A DNA stretch of 51,021 nucleotides from Kineosporiaceae bacterium (GCA_016794595.1 JAEUJN010000069.1:1-51021), one strand, 5' to 3'. Shown: positions 1 through 8,670, numbered from the stretch's first letter. Numbers and translations: made by a program. Notes: a model not told the origin generated them from the letters alone.

Positions 1-290
1 ACCCCAGCGAGTGGTGGGGTGTGGCGCCCCGCGGCGCCCCCCCCCGGGGGGCCGAGAGCACCCCCACAGATATTTTTGCGGGACGCGCCCGCGGGGCGCC
101 CCGCGCCCCCCCCCCCCGGCCCCCCCCCCCCCCACTCGATCTGATCTTGATCGGCACGGCGGCCGATGGCCGCCGAGCGCCGCCCTCCCGGTTCCCGCGC
201 GGGCCCTACCGCCCAGGTCGGGCGGGCCGGGGGCGACTAGCGTCGAAGTGGCGCGGCAGGACCGGGCGGCGGGCCCGGCCGAGCCGCCGG
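1..290. other. C/G homopolymer-rich noncoding stretch
   Basis: No convincing gene lies here. The stretch has two very long C runs, 12 C at 106-117 and 14 C at 120-133. It also has a perfect 14-bp palindrome (GCGGGGCGCCCCGC, 91-104), a C9G6-like block near 40-55 and an isolated AT-rich pocket near 68-77. Open frames across it are compositional artefacts of extreme GC. It may be the end of an upstream unit or a region prone to slippage or sequencing error. Confidence 0.5.
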
Positions 291-305
291 ATGAGAAGGC
301 ACATC

Positions 306-1202
306 ATGTGTCCCCGTCGCGATCGATCGAACCCGACCTCACCAGCCCGGCGGGTGCTGCGCCTTGCCCTGGCGAGCTGCCTGCTGGCACTGGCCGCGTG
401 CGGCCCGGCGCCGTCCGGCTCGACGTCGACCCCGGCGGCCTCGCCGACCTCCGGGCTGACCGGCACGGCCACCGCGACGCCGCCAGCTGCGAGCCCCACC
501 TCACCGGCCGTGACGACGCCGGGCCTTCCGCCCGAGAAGCTCACGGCCGCAGATGATCTGGCCGACTTCTCCGCCACCGCGCGCCGGCTCGACACCGAGC
601 TGCGAGCCGCGGCCCGCTCGGTGAACACCGGCGTGGGCCTCGTCTCGATCCGGATCACCCCGGCCACCCGGGACGCCGTCCGGGCGATCGAGGTCGCCGA
701 GCTGACCGGCACGATCCCGGCCGGCCTGGACGACGACCTGCTGCGGGCCGTCCTGCTGGTCACCAACGATCTGATCACCCGTCGCGCCGCGCTCACCCGG
801 GTGGTCGAGTACGCCGGCGAGTCCCCCCTGGACCGCCAGAGCGCCAACGGCCGGGACCTGATCGCCTGCCTGGGGAACGGCGCCGAACCGGCCGCCAGGT
901 TCGCGGCCGATCTCGCCGCGGCCGAGGCCGTGGCGGCCCGGACGGCGCCGGTGGCGGACCTGCCGGCAGATTCTCGCCAGGCCGCGGAGGTGGCCATCAG
1001 GATCGCGGGGATCCGCGGCCTGAACCTGGGGTGCGGATCGTGCGGCGCACCCGTGACCCGGCCGGTGCAGTTGCCCGGTATCACCTGGAAACCCTTGACC
1101 CTGGCCCCGGGCAGTGAGTGGGACGGCACGATCGGCACCACCCCCTTCCGGGCGACCTACCGGACGGGCGAGGGCTGGCGGGCCTGGCTCAACGCCTGCT
1201 GA
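306..1202 (+). CDS. Putative lipoprotein of unknown function
   Basis: This encodes a 298-residue exported protein. The N-terminus has Arg residues, a hydrophobic stretch (LRLALASCLLALAAC) and a lipobox, LAAC, so the mature protein should begin at a lipid-modified Cys near residue 30. A Thr/Ser/Pro/Ala-rich linker of about 40 residues follows, then a helical domain and a C-terminal segment with several Trp residues. I do not recognise the family. I chose ATG 306 over the in-frame ATG 291 because GAGAAGG at 293-299 is placed to serve 306. The downstream gene is convergent, only 39 bp away. A cell-envelope role is all that can be inferred. Confidence 0.7.
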   Translation: MCPRRDRSNPTSPARRVLRLALASCLLALAACGPAPSGSTSTPAASPTSGLTGTATATPPAASPTSPAVTTPGLPPEKLTAADDLADFSATARRLDTELRAAARSVNTGVGLVSIRITPATRDAVRAIEVAELTGTIPAGLDDDLLRAVLLVTNDLITRRAALTRVVEYAGESPLDRQSANGRDLIACLGNGAEPAARFAADLAAAEAVAARTAPVADLPADSRQAAEVAIRIAGIRGLNLGCGSCGAPVTRPVQLPGITWKPLTLAPGSEWDGTIGTTPFRATYRTGEGWRAWLNAC

Positions 1203-1241
1203 CCCGACCAGCGGTCAGCGCCCCGTTCAGCGCGCCACCGA

Positions 1242-2030
1242 TCAGCACCGCCGATCAGCGCGCCCCCGTTCGGCACCGCCGGACACCACCGCTCGATCGG
1301 CACGCCCGCGACGCCTGCGCCGGGCCGCCCCGGCGGCCACGCCGGCCGCCATCCCGGCCATCACCGTGGCCGCGAACGGGAGCCGCCAGAACGAGCCACC
1401 CGGGTCATAGGGGCCGGGCAGGACGCCGGTCGGGGTGATGGCCAGCACCGGGAATCCCCGGGCCAGCTCATCGACCCGGTCGTCGTCGGCCCGGGCCACA
1501 TCTCCCAGCGTGGCGACCCCGATCGCCCCGAGCGCACCGGCCACGGCCCGGAAGGCCCGCCGCAGTTCCACCGGGTCGGTGACCTCCTCGGCGTACCCGG
1601 CCAGCACCGCCCCGGGCAGGGCGACCTCGACCCGAGGCTCGGCCAGCGCGTTACGGAACCAGTGACAGGTTCGGCCGTACCCGGCCACCACGACGATGCG
1701 ACCGTCGACGAGCGCGTACCCCAGCGGGGCCTGGCGGATCAGCCCGGTACTGCGCCCCCGAGTGCGCAGCACCAGGATCGACCCGGTTGCCGGGGTCACG
1801 AGCAGGGGGCCGAGGCCCCGCTCGATCAGCGGCACGGTGAGCCAGGTGTTGGCCACCCGGAACCCGCTGCGCAGCGGACCGAGCAGGCCGGTCATCCAGC
1901 GCGGGTAGGGCAGGTCGGCGTAGGGGTCGCCGGCTCGCCCCGCAGGCAGCGCACCCGAATCGGGGTCACCCACCCCCTCATCGTCATCCGGCGCCACGGC
2001 GCGCCGCCCGGGACGTCCTACCCGGATCAC
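1242..2030 (-). CDS. Deazaflavin-dependent nitroreductase-family protein
   Basis: This 262-residue protein resembles the actinobacterial split beta-barrel family (DUF385, deazaflavin F420-dependent nitroreductases and quinone reductases). The core runs from about residue 50 to 220 and contains the strands LLVTPATGSILVLRTRGRSTG and GYALVDGRIVVVAGYGRTCHWFRNALAEP, the usual cofactor-binding layout (GR.SG..R..PL.Y, then W..NL..P). A hydrophobic Ala/Gly segment (about 218-235) and an Arg-rich tail extend the C-terminus. The GTG start at 2030 overlaps the stop of the upstream PAS-SpoIIE gene by four bases (GTGA), which indicates translational coupling. An internal ATG at 1898 would remove 44 low-complexity residues. 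F420 use is inferred from the family; the substrate is unknown. Confidence 0.75.
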   Translation of the reverse strand: MIRVGRPGRRAVAPDDDEGVGDPDSGALPAGRAGDPYADLPYPRWMTGLLGPLRSGFRVANTWLTVPLIERGLGPLLVTPATGSILVLRTRGRSTGLIRQAPLGYALVDGRIVVVAGYGRTCHWFRNALAEPRVEVALPGAVLAGYAEEVTDPVELRRAFRAVAGALGAIGVATLGDVARADDDRVDELARGFPVLAITPTGVLPGPYDPGGSFWRLPFAATVMAGMAAGVAAGAARRRRRGRADRAVVSGGAERGRADRRC

Positions 2031-3637
2031 GTGCCGCGGGGGGAGGGCCAGGCCTGTGGCTCGAACCCCAGGACGATCACCGCGACGTCGTCCTCGCAGT
2101 GCTCGGCATCGCCGAGCACCAGCAGGTGGTCGGCCAGCGCCTCGGCGTCCGCTGCCAGCTCCGGCGGCAGGGAGTTCAGGGCCTCGACCAGCGACAGCAA
2201 GGCCAGGGAGAGGTCCTGCCCGCGGCGCTCGATGAGCCCGTCGCTGTACCCGATCGCCGTGGTGCCGGGCTCGAGTCCCAGCACCTGCTGGGTGTAGGTG
2301 AATCCCGGGACGGCACCGATCGGCGGGCCGCCGACGGCCGGGATCGGACAGGCCACCCGGGGCAGGTCGCCCTCACCCGGGGGTAAGGCGATCAACGGCA
2401 GGTGACCGGCGCTGGAGTGGGTGAGCAGGCCGGTGCGTGGGTCCAACTGGCCGTGCACCAGGGTGGCCAGCTCGATGTCGAGTCCCAGGTCGCCGTCCTG
2501 CATGACGTCGTTCAGCCGGCGGAGCACGCCTGCCGGGCTGGCACCGCTGGTCGCGAGCATGCGCACCAGGGCGCGCAGCCGGGTCATGGTCGCCGCCGCC
2601 TCGATCCCGTGACCGGCGACATCGCCGACCACGATCCCGATCCGCCCGCCGGGCAACGCGAAGACGTCCGACCAGTCGCCGCCGACCCTCTCCCCGGGAC
2701 CGCAGGCTCGGTACCGGGTCGCCACGACGACCGGGCCCACGCGCTGCGGCACGTAGGGCAACAAGCTGTTCTGCAGGACGGCGGCGATGCGCGCCGCCCG
2801 GTCATCGCTGCCCCGGACCTCGGCCTGGGCCAGGCGCCGCTCGGTCACATCCACCCAGTGGACGACGAGATGGCGCCGGGCACCGACGTGGTCGCCGATC
2901 GAGGCTGCGCTGACCGAGACCCAGCAGGGAGCGCCGTCCGGGCGAACGAGGCGCACCTCGACCGGGCCGGCGCACGAGAGGTCGATCCCTGGTGCCACTC
3001 GGTCGAGGCCGAGTCCCACCAGGTCGACCACCTCGATCCCCGCCAGCCGGGCCAGCGCCCGGTTGGCCATCACGATCACCGGCCGGTGGTGGAGCCGGTC
3101 ATCGACCAGGGCCATGCCGATCGGGGCGGCGTCGAACACGACCCGGAACCGCTCGGCGCCGGCGTGGAGGTCGCGCTCCAGGGCCACCAGCTGGGTCACG
3201 TCCTGCAGCGTGCCCAGGGTTTGCCGCCTCCCGGCGGGATCCACCTCGACCCGGGCCCGCACCTCCAGTACCTTCGCCGCGCCGGGCGAACCCACCCGCA
3301 CCCGCACGACCACGCCCCCAGCCCCGACCCCATGACCGGCCCCAGCCCCGGACACCCCTTCGGCGGCCTCCAGGCGGGCCAGTTCACCGCGCAGAACAGG
3401 GGCGTCGTCCGGGTGGAGCCGGCTCAGCAGGGTCTCGGTGCCGGCGGTGGCCGGCTCGGGCTCCACGCCGAGCAGCAGGAACATCTGGTCCGACCAGTCG
3501 ACCTGTCCGGTCGCCAGGTCCTGGTGCCAACTGCCCATCCGGGCGGTCCGCTGGGAGGTCGCCAGGTGCCGATCGAGCCGCGGCAGTTCCTGGATCGTCC
3601 CGGTCCCGCCCAACGCCAGGGGGTTCTGGAGTGCCAT
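2027..3637 (-). CDS. PAS-PAS-SpoIIE PP2C-type serine phosphatase
   Basis: This is a 536-residue cytoplasmic signalling phosphatase. A first PAS-like fold covers roughly residues 25-150 (MGSWHQDLATGQVDWSDQ...). A second PAS lies at about 160-270 (FRVVFDAAPIGMALVDD...). A SpoIIE/RsbU-type PP2C domain covers about 300-525. The metal-binding Asp motifs are visible as VGGDWSDVF and VVGDVAGHG, with GYSDGLIE and EDDVAVIVL near the end. Such proteins usually dephosphorylate an anti-sigma-factor antagonist in response to a ligand or redox signal sensed by PAS. No RsbW/RsbV partner is present in this window. Start ATG 3637 has a strong GGAGG six bases upstream. It is divergent from the GGDEF gene and coupled to the nitroreductase-family gene. 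Confidence 0.88.
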   Translation of the reverse strand: MALQNPLALGGTGTIQELPRLDRHLATSQRTARMGSWHQDLATGQVDWSDQMFLLLGVEPEPATAGTETLLSRLHPDDAPVLRGELARLEAAEGVSGAGAGHGVGAGGVVVRVRVGSPGAAKVLEVRARVEVDPAGRRQTLGTLQDVTQLVALERDLHAGAERFRVVFDAAPIGMALVDDRLHHRPVIVMANRALARLAGIEVVDLVGLGLDRVAPGIDLSCAGPVEVRLVRPDGAPCWVSVSAASIGDHVGARRHLVVHWVDVTERRLAQAEVRGSDDRAARIAAVLQNSLLPYVPQRVGPVVVATRYRACGPGERVGGDWSDVFALPGGRIGIVVGDVAGHGIEAAATMTRLRALVRMLATSGASPAGVLRRLNDVMQDGDLGLDIELATLVHGQLDPRTGLLTHSSAGHLPLIALPPGEGDLPRVACPIPAVGGPPIGAVPGFTYTQQVLGLEPGTTAIGYSDGLIERRGQDLSLALLSLVEALNSLPPELAADAEALADHLLVLGDAEHCEDDVAVIVLGFEPQAWPSPRGT

Positions 3638-3643
3638 GCGCAG

Positions 3644-3648
3644 CCTCC
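3644..3648 (-). promoter_or_regulatory. Ribosome binding site deciding the PAS-SpoIIE start
   Basis: GGAGG on the minus strand lies six bases before ATG 3637. The frame stays open far upstream (to 5212), so this site fixes the real start. The upstream part of the frame is antisense to the GGDEF gene. Confidence 0.75.
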
Positions 3649-3814
3649 GATGGCGGCCCCCCGGAACCACCGAGTGTCGGACATCACATCGTCGATGTAT
3701 GTGCGGAATGTAGCAGCTCATCCACCTTGCGTAATCAATGCTGCGGACTGCCCGAGCCGCGGCAGGTCGGCCGCGGGGCTTCACCGCCGGCAGCGGGCAG
3801 CCGACACCATCACC

Positions 3815-5428
3815 ATGACCGCGCGCACGTTCACCGGGGACGGCGCCGGCTCCCCGGCCGGTCCGGCGTCCGAGGTGGTCAGTGACCACGACGCCGCCCT
3901 GGTGGCTGCCTACGAGCTGCTCGAGATCACCCAGAGCACCGCCGGAGCGCCTGACCTGACCGCCCAGCTCGCCGAGGCCCGTGAACGCGGCTGGCACCAC
4001 GTGGAGTTCATCCTGCACGACTGCCGGCTGCTGGCCGCCATCGAGAGCGGGGAGGCCGTCGGCGAGGTCGTGACCAGCATGGCTGCCGCCGCCGAGGCCT
4101 CCGGGGACGGCGCGCTGGTGGCCACGGTCCACGCCGTCCGCGGCCTCTACCGGGCGCACGAGGGCATCGGCACGGAAGACCCTGACCGGGACCTGGCCCG
4201 AGCGGTGGCCATGCTGGCCGACGGCGCCGGCACCCCGTTGACCCGCCCCGGTGCCCACATCGCGTGCGGATTGGCCTACCGCCGGCTGGGCCTGTGGCAA
4301 CTCGAGGCCCTGATGTACCGGCGCGCCGAGGACGACCTCGCCCGGCCGGTCCGCGCCGAACTGGGCCGCGTCGTCCAGCTGAACCGCGCGGTGGTGACGG
4401 TCAATCACATCGAGGCGCTGACCGCCCTGGCGTGTGAGCACCTCGAGTTCGGCGATCGCGATCGTGCCCGGCGGGAACTGACGCGGACCCCCATCCCCAC
4501 CCGGCAGGCCGGGCTGCCCCCGGCCTGGATCGCCGAGTGGGTCGTGCTCGACGGCCTGCTGGCCGCCGTCCTGGGCGAACCCGAGCCACCGACCCACGCC
4601 GCCGTGGCCGCCGCCCTGGACACCATGCCCCACTCCTGGCAACGGGGGTGCCACCTGCTCGCCCGGTCCATCCGGGCACTGGACACCGACCATCGTGGTG
4701 AGGCGGCGATGATCGCCGCCGAGGCGACGAAGCTGCTCACCGTCGACGATCTGCACAGCCTGCGCACCCTGGCCCTGTCGATCGCTGCCGGCGCCTCGGG
4801 AATGCCCCCCATGGCCGAGGCCTACATCGCACTGCTGGTCGAGGAGCGCAGCATGGCTCGCGACCGGGAGCTCAACTCGGCGCTCGGCCGGCTGCGGGCC
4901 GAGGAGCTGGCGCTGGAGAACGAGCGACTCAGCGCGCAGGTCTATGTCGACAGCCTGACCGGCCTCGGCAACCGACTGGCGCTGGAGCGCCACCGCGAGG
5001 AACTGCGCGCCAACCGCACCCTGGAATCGGTGGCCGTGTTGTTGCTGGATCTCAACCGGTTCAAGCCGGTCAACGACACCTACGGCCACCGGGCGGGCGA
5101 TCAGGTCCTGCGCCGGATCGGTGACCTCCTGCGGCGCAGCTGCCGCCCGACCGATCTGGCAGTGCGTCTCGGGGGGGACGAGTTCGTGGTGGTGCTCAAC
5201 GGGTGCGACCACGACCTGGCCCGCGCCCGGGCCGAGCTGATCAGCACATCGGTGGATCAGACCGACTGGTCGGACCTGATCCCGGGTAGTCGGGTGGGGG
5301 TCAGCATCGGCACCGTGGCCGGGTCACCGTCGGACATCGACGCCTTGCTCGACCAGGCCGACAAGGACATGTACGCCCGCAAGACCGCGCTGCACCGGTC
5401 GAGGTCGCTCGACCAGCCGACACGGTGA
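3815..5428 (+). CDS. Diguanylate cyclase with N-terminal helical repeat region
   Basis: This 537-residue protein should make cyclic di-GMP from two GTP. The C-terminal GGDEF domain (about 375-530) starts with DSLTGLGNRLALERH, has LLLDLNRFKPVNDTYGH, and carries the intact catalytic signature GGDEF at 453-457. An RxxD motif (R444-D447) lies five residues before GGDEF, the position of the allosteric inhibitory site, so product feedback is expected. Residues 1-350 are helical and TPR-like, without membrane segments, followed by a short coiled coil (MARDRELNSALGRLRAEELALENERL). ATG 3815 has no strong ribosome site. The 177-bp gap to the divergent PAS-SpoIIE gene is the AT-richest stretch nearby and should hold both promoters. 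Confidence 0.88.
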   Translation: MTARTFTGDGAGSPAGPASEVVSDHDAALVAAYELLEITQSTAGAPDLTAQLAEARERGWHHVEFILHDCRLLAAIESGEAVGEVVTSMAAAAEASGDGALVATVHAVRGLYRAHEGIGTEDPDRDLARAVAMLADGAGTPLTRPGAHIACGLAYRRLGLWQLEALMYRRAEDDLARPVRAELGRVVQLNRAVVTVNHIEALTALACEHLEFGDRDRARRELTRTPIPTRQAGLPPAWIAEWVVLDGLLAAVLGEPEPPTHAAVAAALDTMPHSWQRGCHLLARSIRALDTDHRGEAAMIAAEATKLLTVDDLHSLRTLALSIAAGASGMPPMAEAYIALLVEERSMARDRELNSALGRLRAEELALENERLSAQVYVDSLTGLGNRLALERHREELRANRTLESVAVLLLDLNRFKPVNDTYGHRAGDQVLRRIGDLLRRSCRPTDLAVRLGGDEFVVVLNGCDHDLARARAELISTSVDQTDWSDLIPGSRVGVSIGTVAGSPSDIDALLDQADKDMYARKTALHRSRSLDQPTR

Positions 5429-5444
5429 GGGTCACACAGACCCG

Positions 5445-5462
5445 TATACCCCCTGGGGTATA
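5445..5462. promoter_or_regulatory. Perfect CsoR/CstR-like operator
   Basis: An 18-bp perfect inverted repeat, TATACCCC-CT-GGGGTATA, lies 43 bp before the small Cys-rich gene. ATACCCC..GGGGTAT G-tract palindromes are the operator type of the CsoR/CstR/RcnR repressor family. CstR members sense persulfide and control rhodanese and CoA-disulfide-reductase genes, exactly the gene type downstream here. The right half overlaps TATATT (5459-5464), a plausible -10 element, so bound repressor would block the promoter. No CsoR-family gene lies in the window. Confidence 0.75.
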
Positions 5463-5505
5463 TTGGATGGGACACTGACACCACCGACACCGAGGAGAAC
5501 GCCCC

Positions 5506-5622
5506 ATGTGCAGCCCCGCCGTCTGTCCCCGATGCCGCAAGATCACCTGGTCCGGGTGCGGCATGCACGTCGACCAGGTCATGGCCTCAGTCCCCGCGGA
5601 CAAGCGCTGCTCCTGCCGCTGA
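5506..5622 (+). CDS. Small cysteine-rich protein, sulfur-stress operon
   Basis: This 38-residue protein begins MCSPAVCPRCRKITWSGCG and ends DKRCSCR. It has six Cys: an N-terminal C-x4-C-x2-C group, a central WSGCGMHVDQVM and a C-terminal CSC. AGGAG at 5493-5497, eight bases before the ATG, supports expression. Its stop TGA shares one base with the start ATG of the CoA-disulfide reductase (TGATG), so the two genes are translationally coupled. Similar tiny proteins with the W.GCG.HVD.VM core occur in actinobacteria (my recollection of the pattern). A role in carrying persulfide sulfur or binding metal is inferred only from its cysteines and its partner. Confidence 0.85.
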   Translation: MCSPAVCPRCRKITWSGCGMHVDQVMASVPADKRCSCR

Positions 5623-7298
5623 TGAAGATCGTCGTCGTGGGTGGTGTCGCGGGCGGCATGAGCTTTGCCGCCCGCGCACGCCGCCTGAGCGAGTCCGCCG
5701 AGATCGTCGTCCTCGAGCGGGATCCCTATGTGTCCTATGCCAATTGCGGCCTGCCCTACCACCTGGCCGATGAGATCACCGACCGGTCGGCACTGTTGCT
5801 GCACACCCCCGCGTCACTGGCGGCAGCGCTGGCGCTGGACGTCCGCACCGGCCACGAGGTGCTCGAGGTGGACGCCGCCGCGCGCCGGGTGACGGTTCGC
5901 GAACGGGCCACCGGACGCACCTACACCGAGGACTTCGACGCCCTGGTGCTCTCCACCGGGGCCGCCGCTGTCGTGCCTCCCATCCCCGGGATCGACCACC
6001 CGGCGGTCAGGGTGTTGCGCACGGTCCCCGATGTCGACGCCCTGCGGGCCGTGGTCGACAGCGGAGCCCGACGTGCGGTCGTGGTCGGGGCCGGCTTCAT
6101 CGGCCTGGAGGTGGCCGAGGCCCTGCGGCACCGCGGGCTCGAGGTCACCCTGGTCGAACTGGCCGAGCAGGTGCTGCCCCCACTCGACCCGGAGCTGGCC
6201 GTCACCGTCCAGCGCGAACTGACACGCCATGGGGTCGACGTGCGCACGGCCACCTCGCTGGCGGGCGTGAAGGAGGGCTCCGGGGACGGCGCCTCACCGC
6301 TGACCGCCGAGCTGTCCGACGGCGCCCTGCTGCCGTGCGACCTGGTGCTGCTGGCCGTGGGCGTGCGCCCCGAGTCGTCACTGGCGCGCGCCGCGGGCCT
6401 GGACGTGAACGAGCGCGGTGCGGTGCGGGTGGACGAGCACCTGCTCACCTCGGCGCCCGGGGTCTACGCCGTCGGCGATGCCATCGAGGTGGTCGATGCG
6501 GTCACCGGCGCCCCGGCAGTGGTCCCGCTGGCCGGGCCGGCCAACCGCCAGGGACGAGCCGCGGCCAACCACCTGTTCGGCCGCCCGGGCGGGCGGATGC
6601 CCGTCCTGGGCACCGCCATCGTGCGTGCGTTCGGCGTGGTGGCCGCCACCACCGGCCGTCCGGAGAAGGCCCTGCGGGCCGCGGGGATCGCCTGTCACGC
6701 CATCCATCTGCACCCCGGTCACCACGCCGGCTACTACCCCGGCGCCCAGGCGATCCACCTGAAGCTGGTCTTCTCCCCCGACGGGGCGATCCTCGGGGCC
6801 CAGGCCACGGGGGGTGAGGGGGTGGACAAGCGCATCGACGTCATCGCCACCGCGATCCGCGCCGGGCTGACGGTACGCGACCTCGCCGAGCTCGAGCTGG
6901 CGTACGCCCCACCGTTCGGGTCGGCCAAGGACCCGGTGAACATGGCCGGTTTCGTGGCGAGCAACATCCTGGACGGCGACCTGGCCGTCTGGCACGCCGC
7001 GGATCTGGACTCGACCCCGGACGCGGTCCTGCTCGACGTCCGATCGCCGCGTGAGCACGCCCGGGGACACCTTCCGGGAGCGCTCAACATCGCGCACACC
7101 GAGCTTCGCGCCAGGCTGGACGAGGTCCCCCGGGGACGCCCGGTCCTGGTCCACTGCGCCTCGGGGTTCCGGTCCTACCTTGCCCTGAGAGTGTTGCGGC
7201 AGAACGGGTTCGACGATGTGCGTTCGCTGTCCGGGGGGATGACCACGTTGCGGGACGCCGTGCCGGGCCTGGTGGTGGAGAAGACAGAGACCCGCTGA
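5622..7298 (+). CDS. CoA-disulfide reductase-rhodanese fusion
   Basis: This 558-residue cytoplasmic flavoprotein fuses two domains. Residues 1-450 form a pyridine nucleotide-disulfide oxidoreductase with an FAD motif (VVVGGVAGGMSFAARARR), the single active-site cysteine Cys42 in SYANCGLPYHLA, and a second dinucleotide fold (VVVGAGFIGLEVAEAL). Residues 460-558 are a rhodanese domain with active Cys512 in HCASGFRS. CoADR-RHD proteins reduce CoA disulfides, CoA persulfides and polysulfides with NAD(P)H, the rhodanese handling the persulfide sulfur (established for the family). Start ATG 5622 overlaps the stop of the 38-residue gene by one base. The CsoR/CstR-like operator before that gene is the likely regulator of both. 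Confidence 0.92.
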   Translation: MKIVVVGGVAGGMSFAARARRLSESAEIVVLERDPYVSYANCGLPYHLADEITDRSALLLHTPASLAAALALDVRTGHEVLEVDAAARRVTVRERATGRTYTEDFDALVLSTGAAAVVPPIPGIDHPAVRVLRTVPDVDALRAVVDSGARRAVVVGAGFIGLEVAEALRHRGLEVTLVELAEQVLPPLDPELAVTVQRELTRHGVDVRTATSLAGVKEGSGDGASPLTAELSDGALLPCDLVLLAVGVRPESSLARAAGLDVNERGAVRVDEHLLTSAPGVYAVGDAIEVVDAVTGAPAVVPLAGPANRQGRAAANHLFGRPGGRMPVLGTAIVRAFGVVAATTGRPEKALRAAGIACHAIHLHPGHHAGYYPGAQAIHLKLVFSPDGAILGAQATGGEGVDKRIDVIATAIRAGLTVRDLAELELAYAPPFGSAKDPVNMAGFVASNILDGDLAVWHAADLDSTPDAVLLDVRSPREHARGHLPGALNIAHTELRARLDEVPRGRPVLVHCASGFRSYLALRVLRQNGFDDVRSLSGGMTTLRDAVPGLVVEKTETR

Positions 7299-7326
7299 TC
7301 GGGGGTCCGACCGTCGATCCACGAGT

Positions 7327-7358
7327 GGCGGCCGTCGCGGGGACCCGCGGTGGCCGCC
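7327..7358. terminator. Bidirectional terminator hairpin
   Basis: Outer arms GGCGGCC (7327-7333) and GGCCGCC (7352-7358) enclose inner arms CGCGG (7336-7340) and CCGCG (7345-7349). There is no T tract. It sits in the 64-bp gap between convergent genes, where it could end both transcripts. Confidence 0.55.
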
Positions 7359-7362
7359 GCTG

Positions 7363-8670
7363 TCAGTTGTCGGCCTTGCCCTCGGCGCTGCCCACGCCGT
7401 CCGCGTACTCCCAGTGCCAGGGCTCGTACGCGCCGCTGCCACCCGGACCGGCCCACTCGGGGTTGACCCAGCCGAAGTCCGTGGCGTGGGCGCGCAGCCA
7501 GGTGAAGGTCGACGTCTTGGCGACCCCGGCCCCGCCGCACAGGTCGACAGCCAGGCCCTTGCCGTGCTCGCTGGTGCCGGGCGTGGCCGCATACCCCGGG
7601 CGCAGGGACTTGATCCGATACTGCTCGGACAGGGTCCGGTACCCGTCGACGATGCAGATGTCCCGACCGAAGGCCTGCCGGTAGGCGACGTTCAGCTTGG
7701 CGAAGGAGACCGCGGCGTCGGCACGCAGCTTCTCCTGCCGGTTCCACAACGTGCACAGGGCCGACGCCGGCAGCCGGCCGTTGTCGGCGTTCAGCGCGGC
7801 AGAGGAGACCACGCCGTCGCAGCCGGGCAGGACGGCGCGTTCGGTGCCCCCACGCGCCGCGCGGGTGACCAGCACTCGCCCCGGGGCCGCCAGGGCCGAG
7901 GGCACCGAGGCCAGCCGGCTGTCGTCGACGACCAGCCGGACGACCTCCACCCCGTTCACCGGACCGGGTCCGACCTGGGGGAAGGGAGCAGCCACGGCGG
8001 CCGCAGGCGCCGCCGCCAGGGAGGCGCCGACGTTCGGGCCCAGCCTGGCCGAACCTGCCTCCAGCGGGGCGCTGAGCACCCCGGTCAACGGGGCGGCGAT
8101 GGTCGCCAGACCGAGGGCGCCGGCGATCCCGATCTGCGGGACGCTCATCGACCCCGAACCCGATCGCGGGCGGCGGGCACGCGATTCGAGCCGGCGCAGC
8201 TCCGATCGGCGCAGGTACGGGGACGCCTTGACCCCAGCGGGCGCAGCCGGCAGGTCCCGGACGACGCCCGCGGCCGCGGCCTCCTCGAGCAGCAGCGCCA
8301 GCTCGGCGGTGAAGTCGATCGACCCGGTGACCGGGGCATCGCCATCCCACCAGGGGGCCGGGCCCTGCGCCGGCACCCGTTCCAGCGCGTCGGCCACGGT
8401 GGGCGCGGGGTTCGCGAACGGGCTCGGCGGGGTGTCCACCAGGACCTGGAGGCCGTGCGGCCTGGTGTCCAGCACGCCGTCACGGAGCTGGACGCCGTCC
8501 CGGATGTCGATCGTGCGCAGCCCGGGCGGACGGGTGTCGACGACACCGGGCGGCAAACTGGTCAGCTGGTGAGGTACGAAGAGCGAGTCCGCGGGCTCTG
8601 GAGATCGATGACCCCGCCGGGTCAGCGGCGGAGCGTCGAGACAGTGCGACGGCACGGGATGGGCCTCCAC
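7363..8670 (-). CDS. VanY-like D-alanyl-D-alanine carboxypeptidase (M15)
   Basis: This 435-residue protein ends in an M15B peptidase domain (about 300-430) that should trim D-Ala from peptidoglycan stem peptides. Zinc ligands and catalytic residues are visible: DGYRTLSEQ, then SEHGKGLAVD (His369, Asp376) and EPWHWEY (Glu416, His419). A single hydrophobic segment at about 175-205 (IGIAGALGLATIAAPLTG...) follows a roughly 170-residue Pro- and charge-rich N-terminal part. This suggests a signal-anchor with the catalytic domain outside. The start is uncertain: GTG 8670 is the first in-frame start but has no ribosome site, and downstream starts are possible. It is convergent with the CoADR gene. 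Confidence 0.8.
   Translation of the reverse strand: MEAHPVPSHCLDAPPLTRRGHRSPEPADSLFVPHQLTSLPPGVVDTRPPGLRTIDIRDGVQLRDGVLDTRPHGLQVLVDTPPSPFANPAPTVADALERVPAQGPAPWWDGDAPVTGSIDFTAELALLLEEAAAAGVVRDLPAAPAGVKASPYLRRSELRRLESRARRPRSGSGSMSVPQIGIAGALGLATIAAPLTGVLSAPLEAGSARLGPNVGASLAAAPAAAVAAPFPQVGPGPVNGVEVVRLVVDDSRLASVPSALAAPGRVLVTRAARGGTERAVLPGCDGVVSSAALNADNGRLPASALCTLWNRQEKLRADAAVSFAKLNVAYRQAFGRDICIVDGYRTLSEQYRIKSLRPGYAATPGTSEHGKGLAVDLCGGAGVAKTSTFTWLRAHATDFGWVNPEWAGPGGSGAYEPWHWEYADGVGSAEGKADN

Noticed and set aside
2402-3814. Open plus-strand frame continuous with the GGDEF protein
   Set aside because: This part is antisense to the PAS-SpoIIE gene, which has clear domains and a strong ribosome site. 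Only the part from 3815 is coding.
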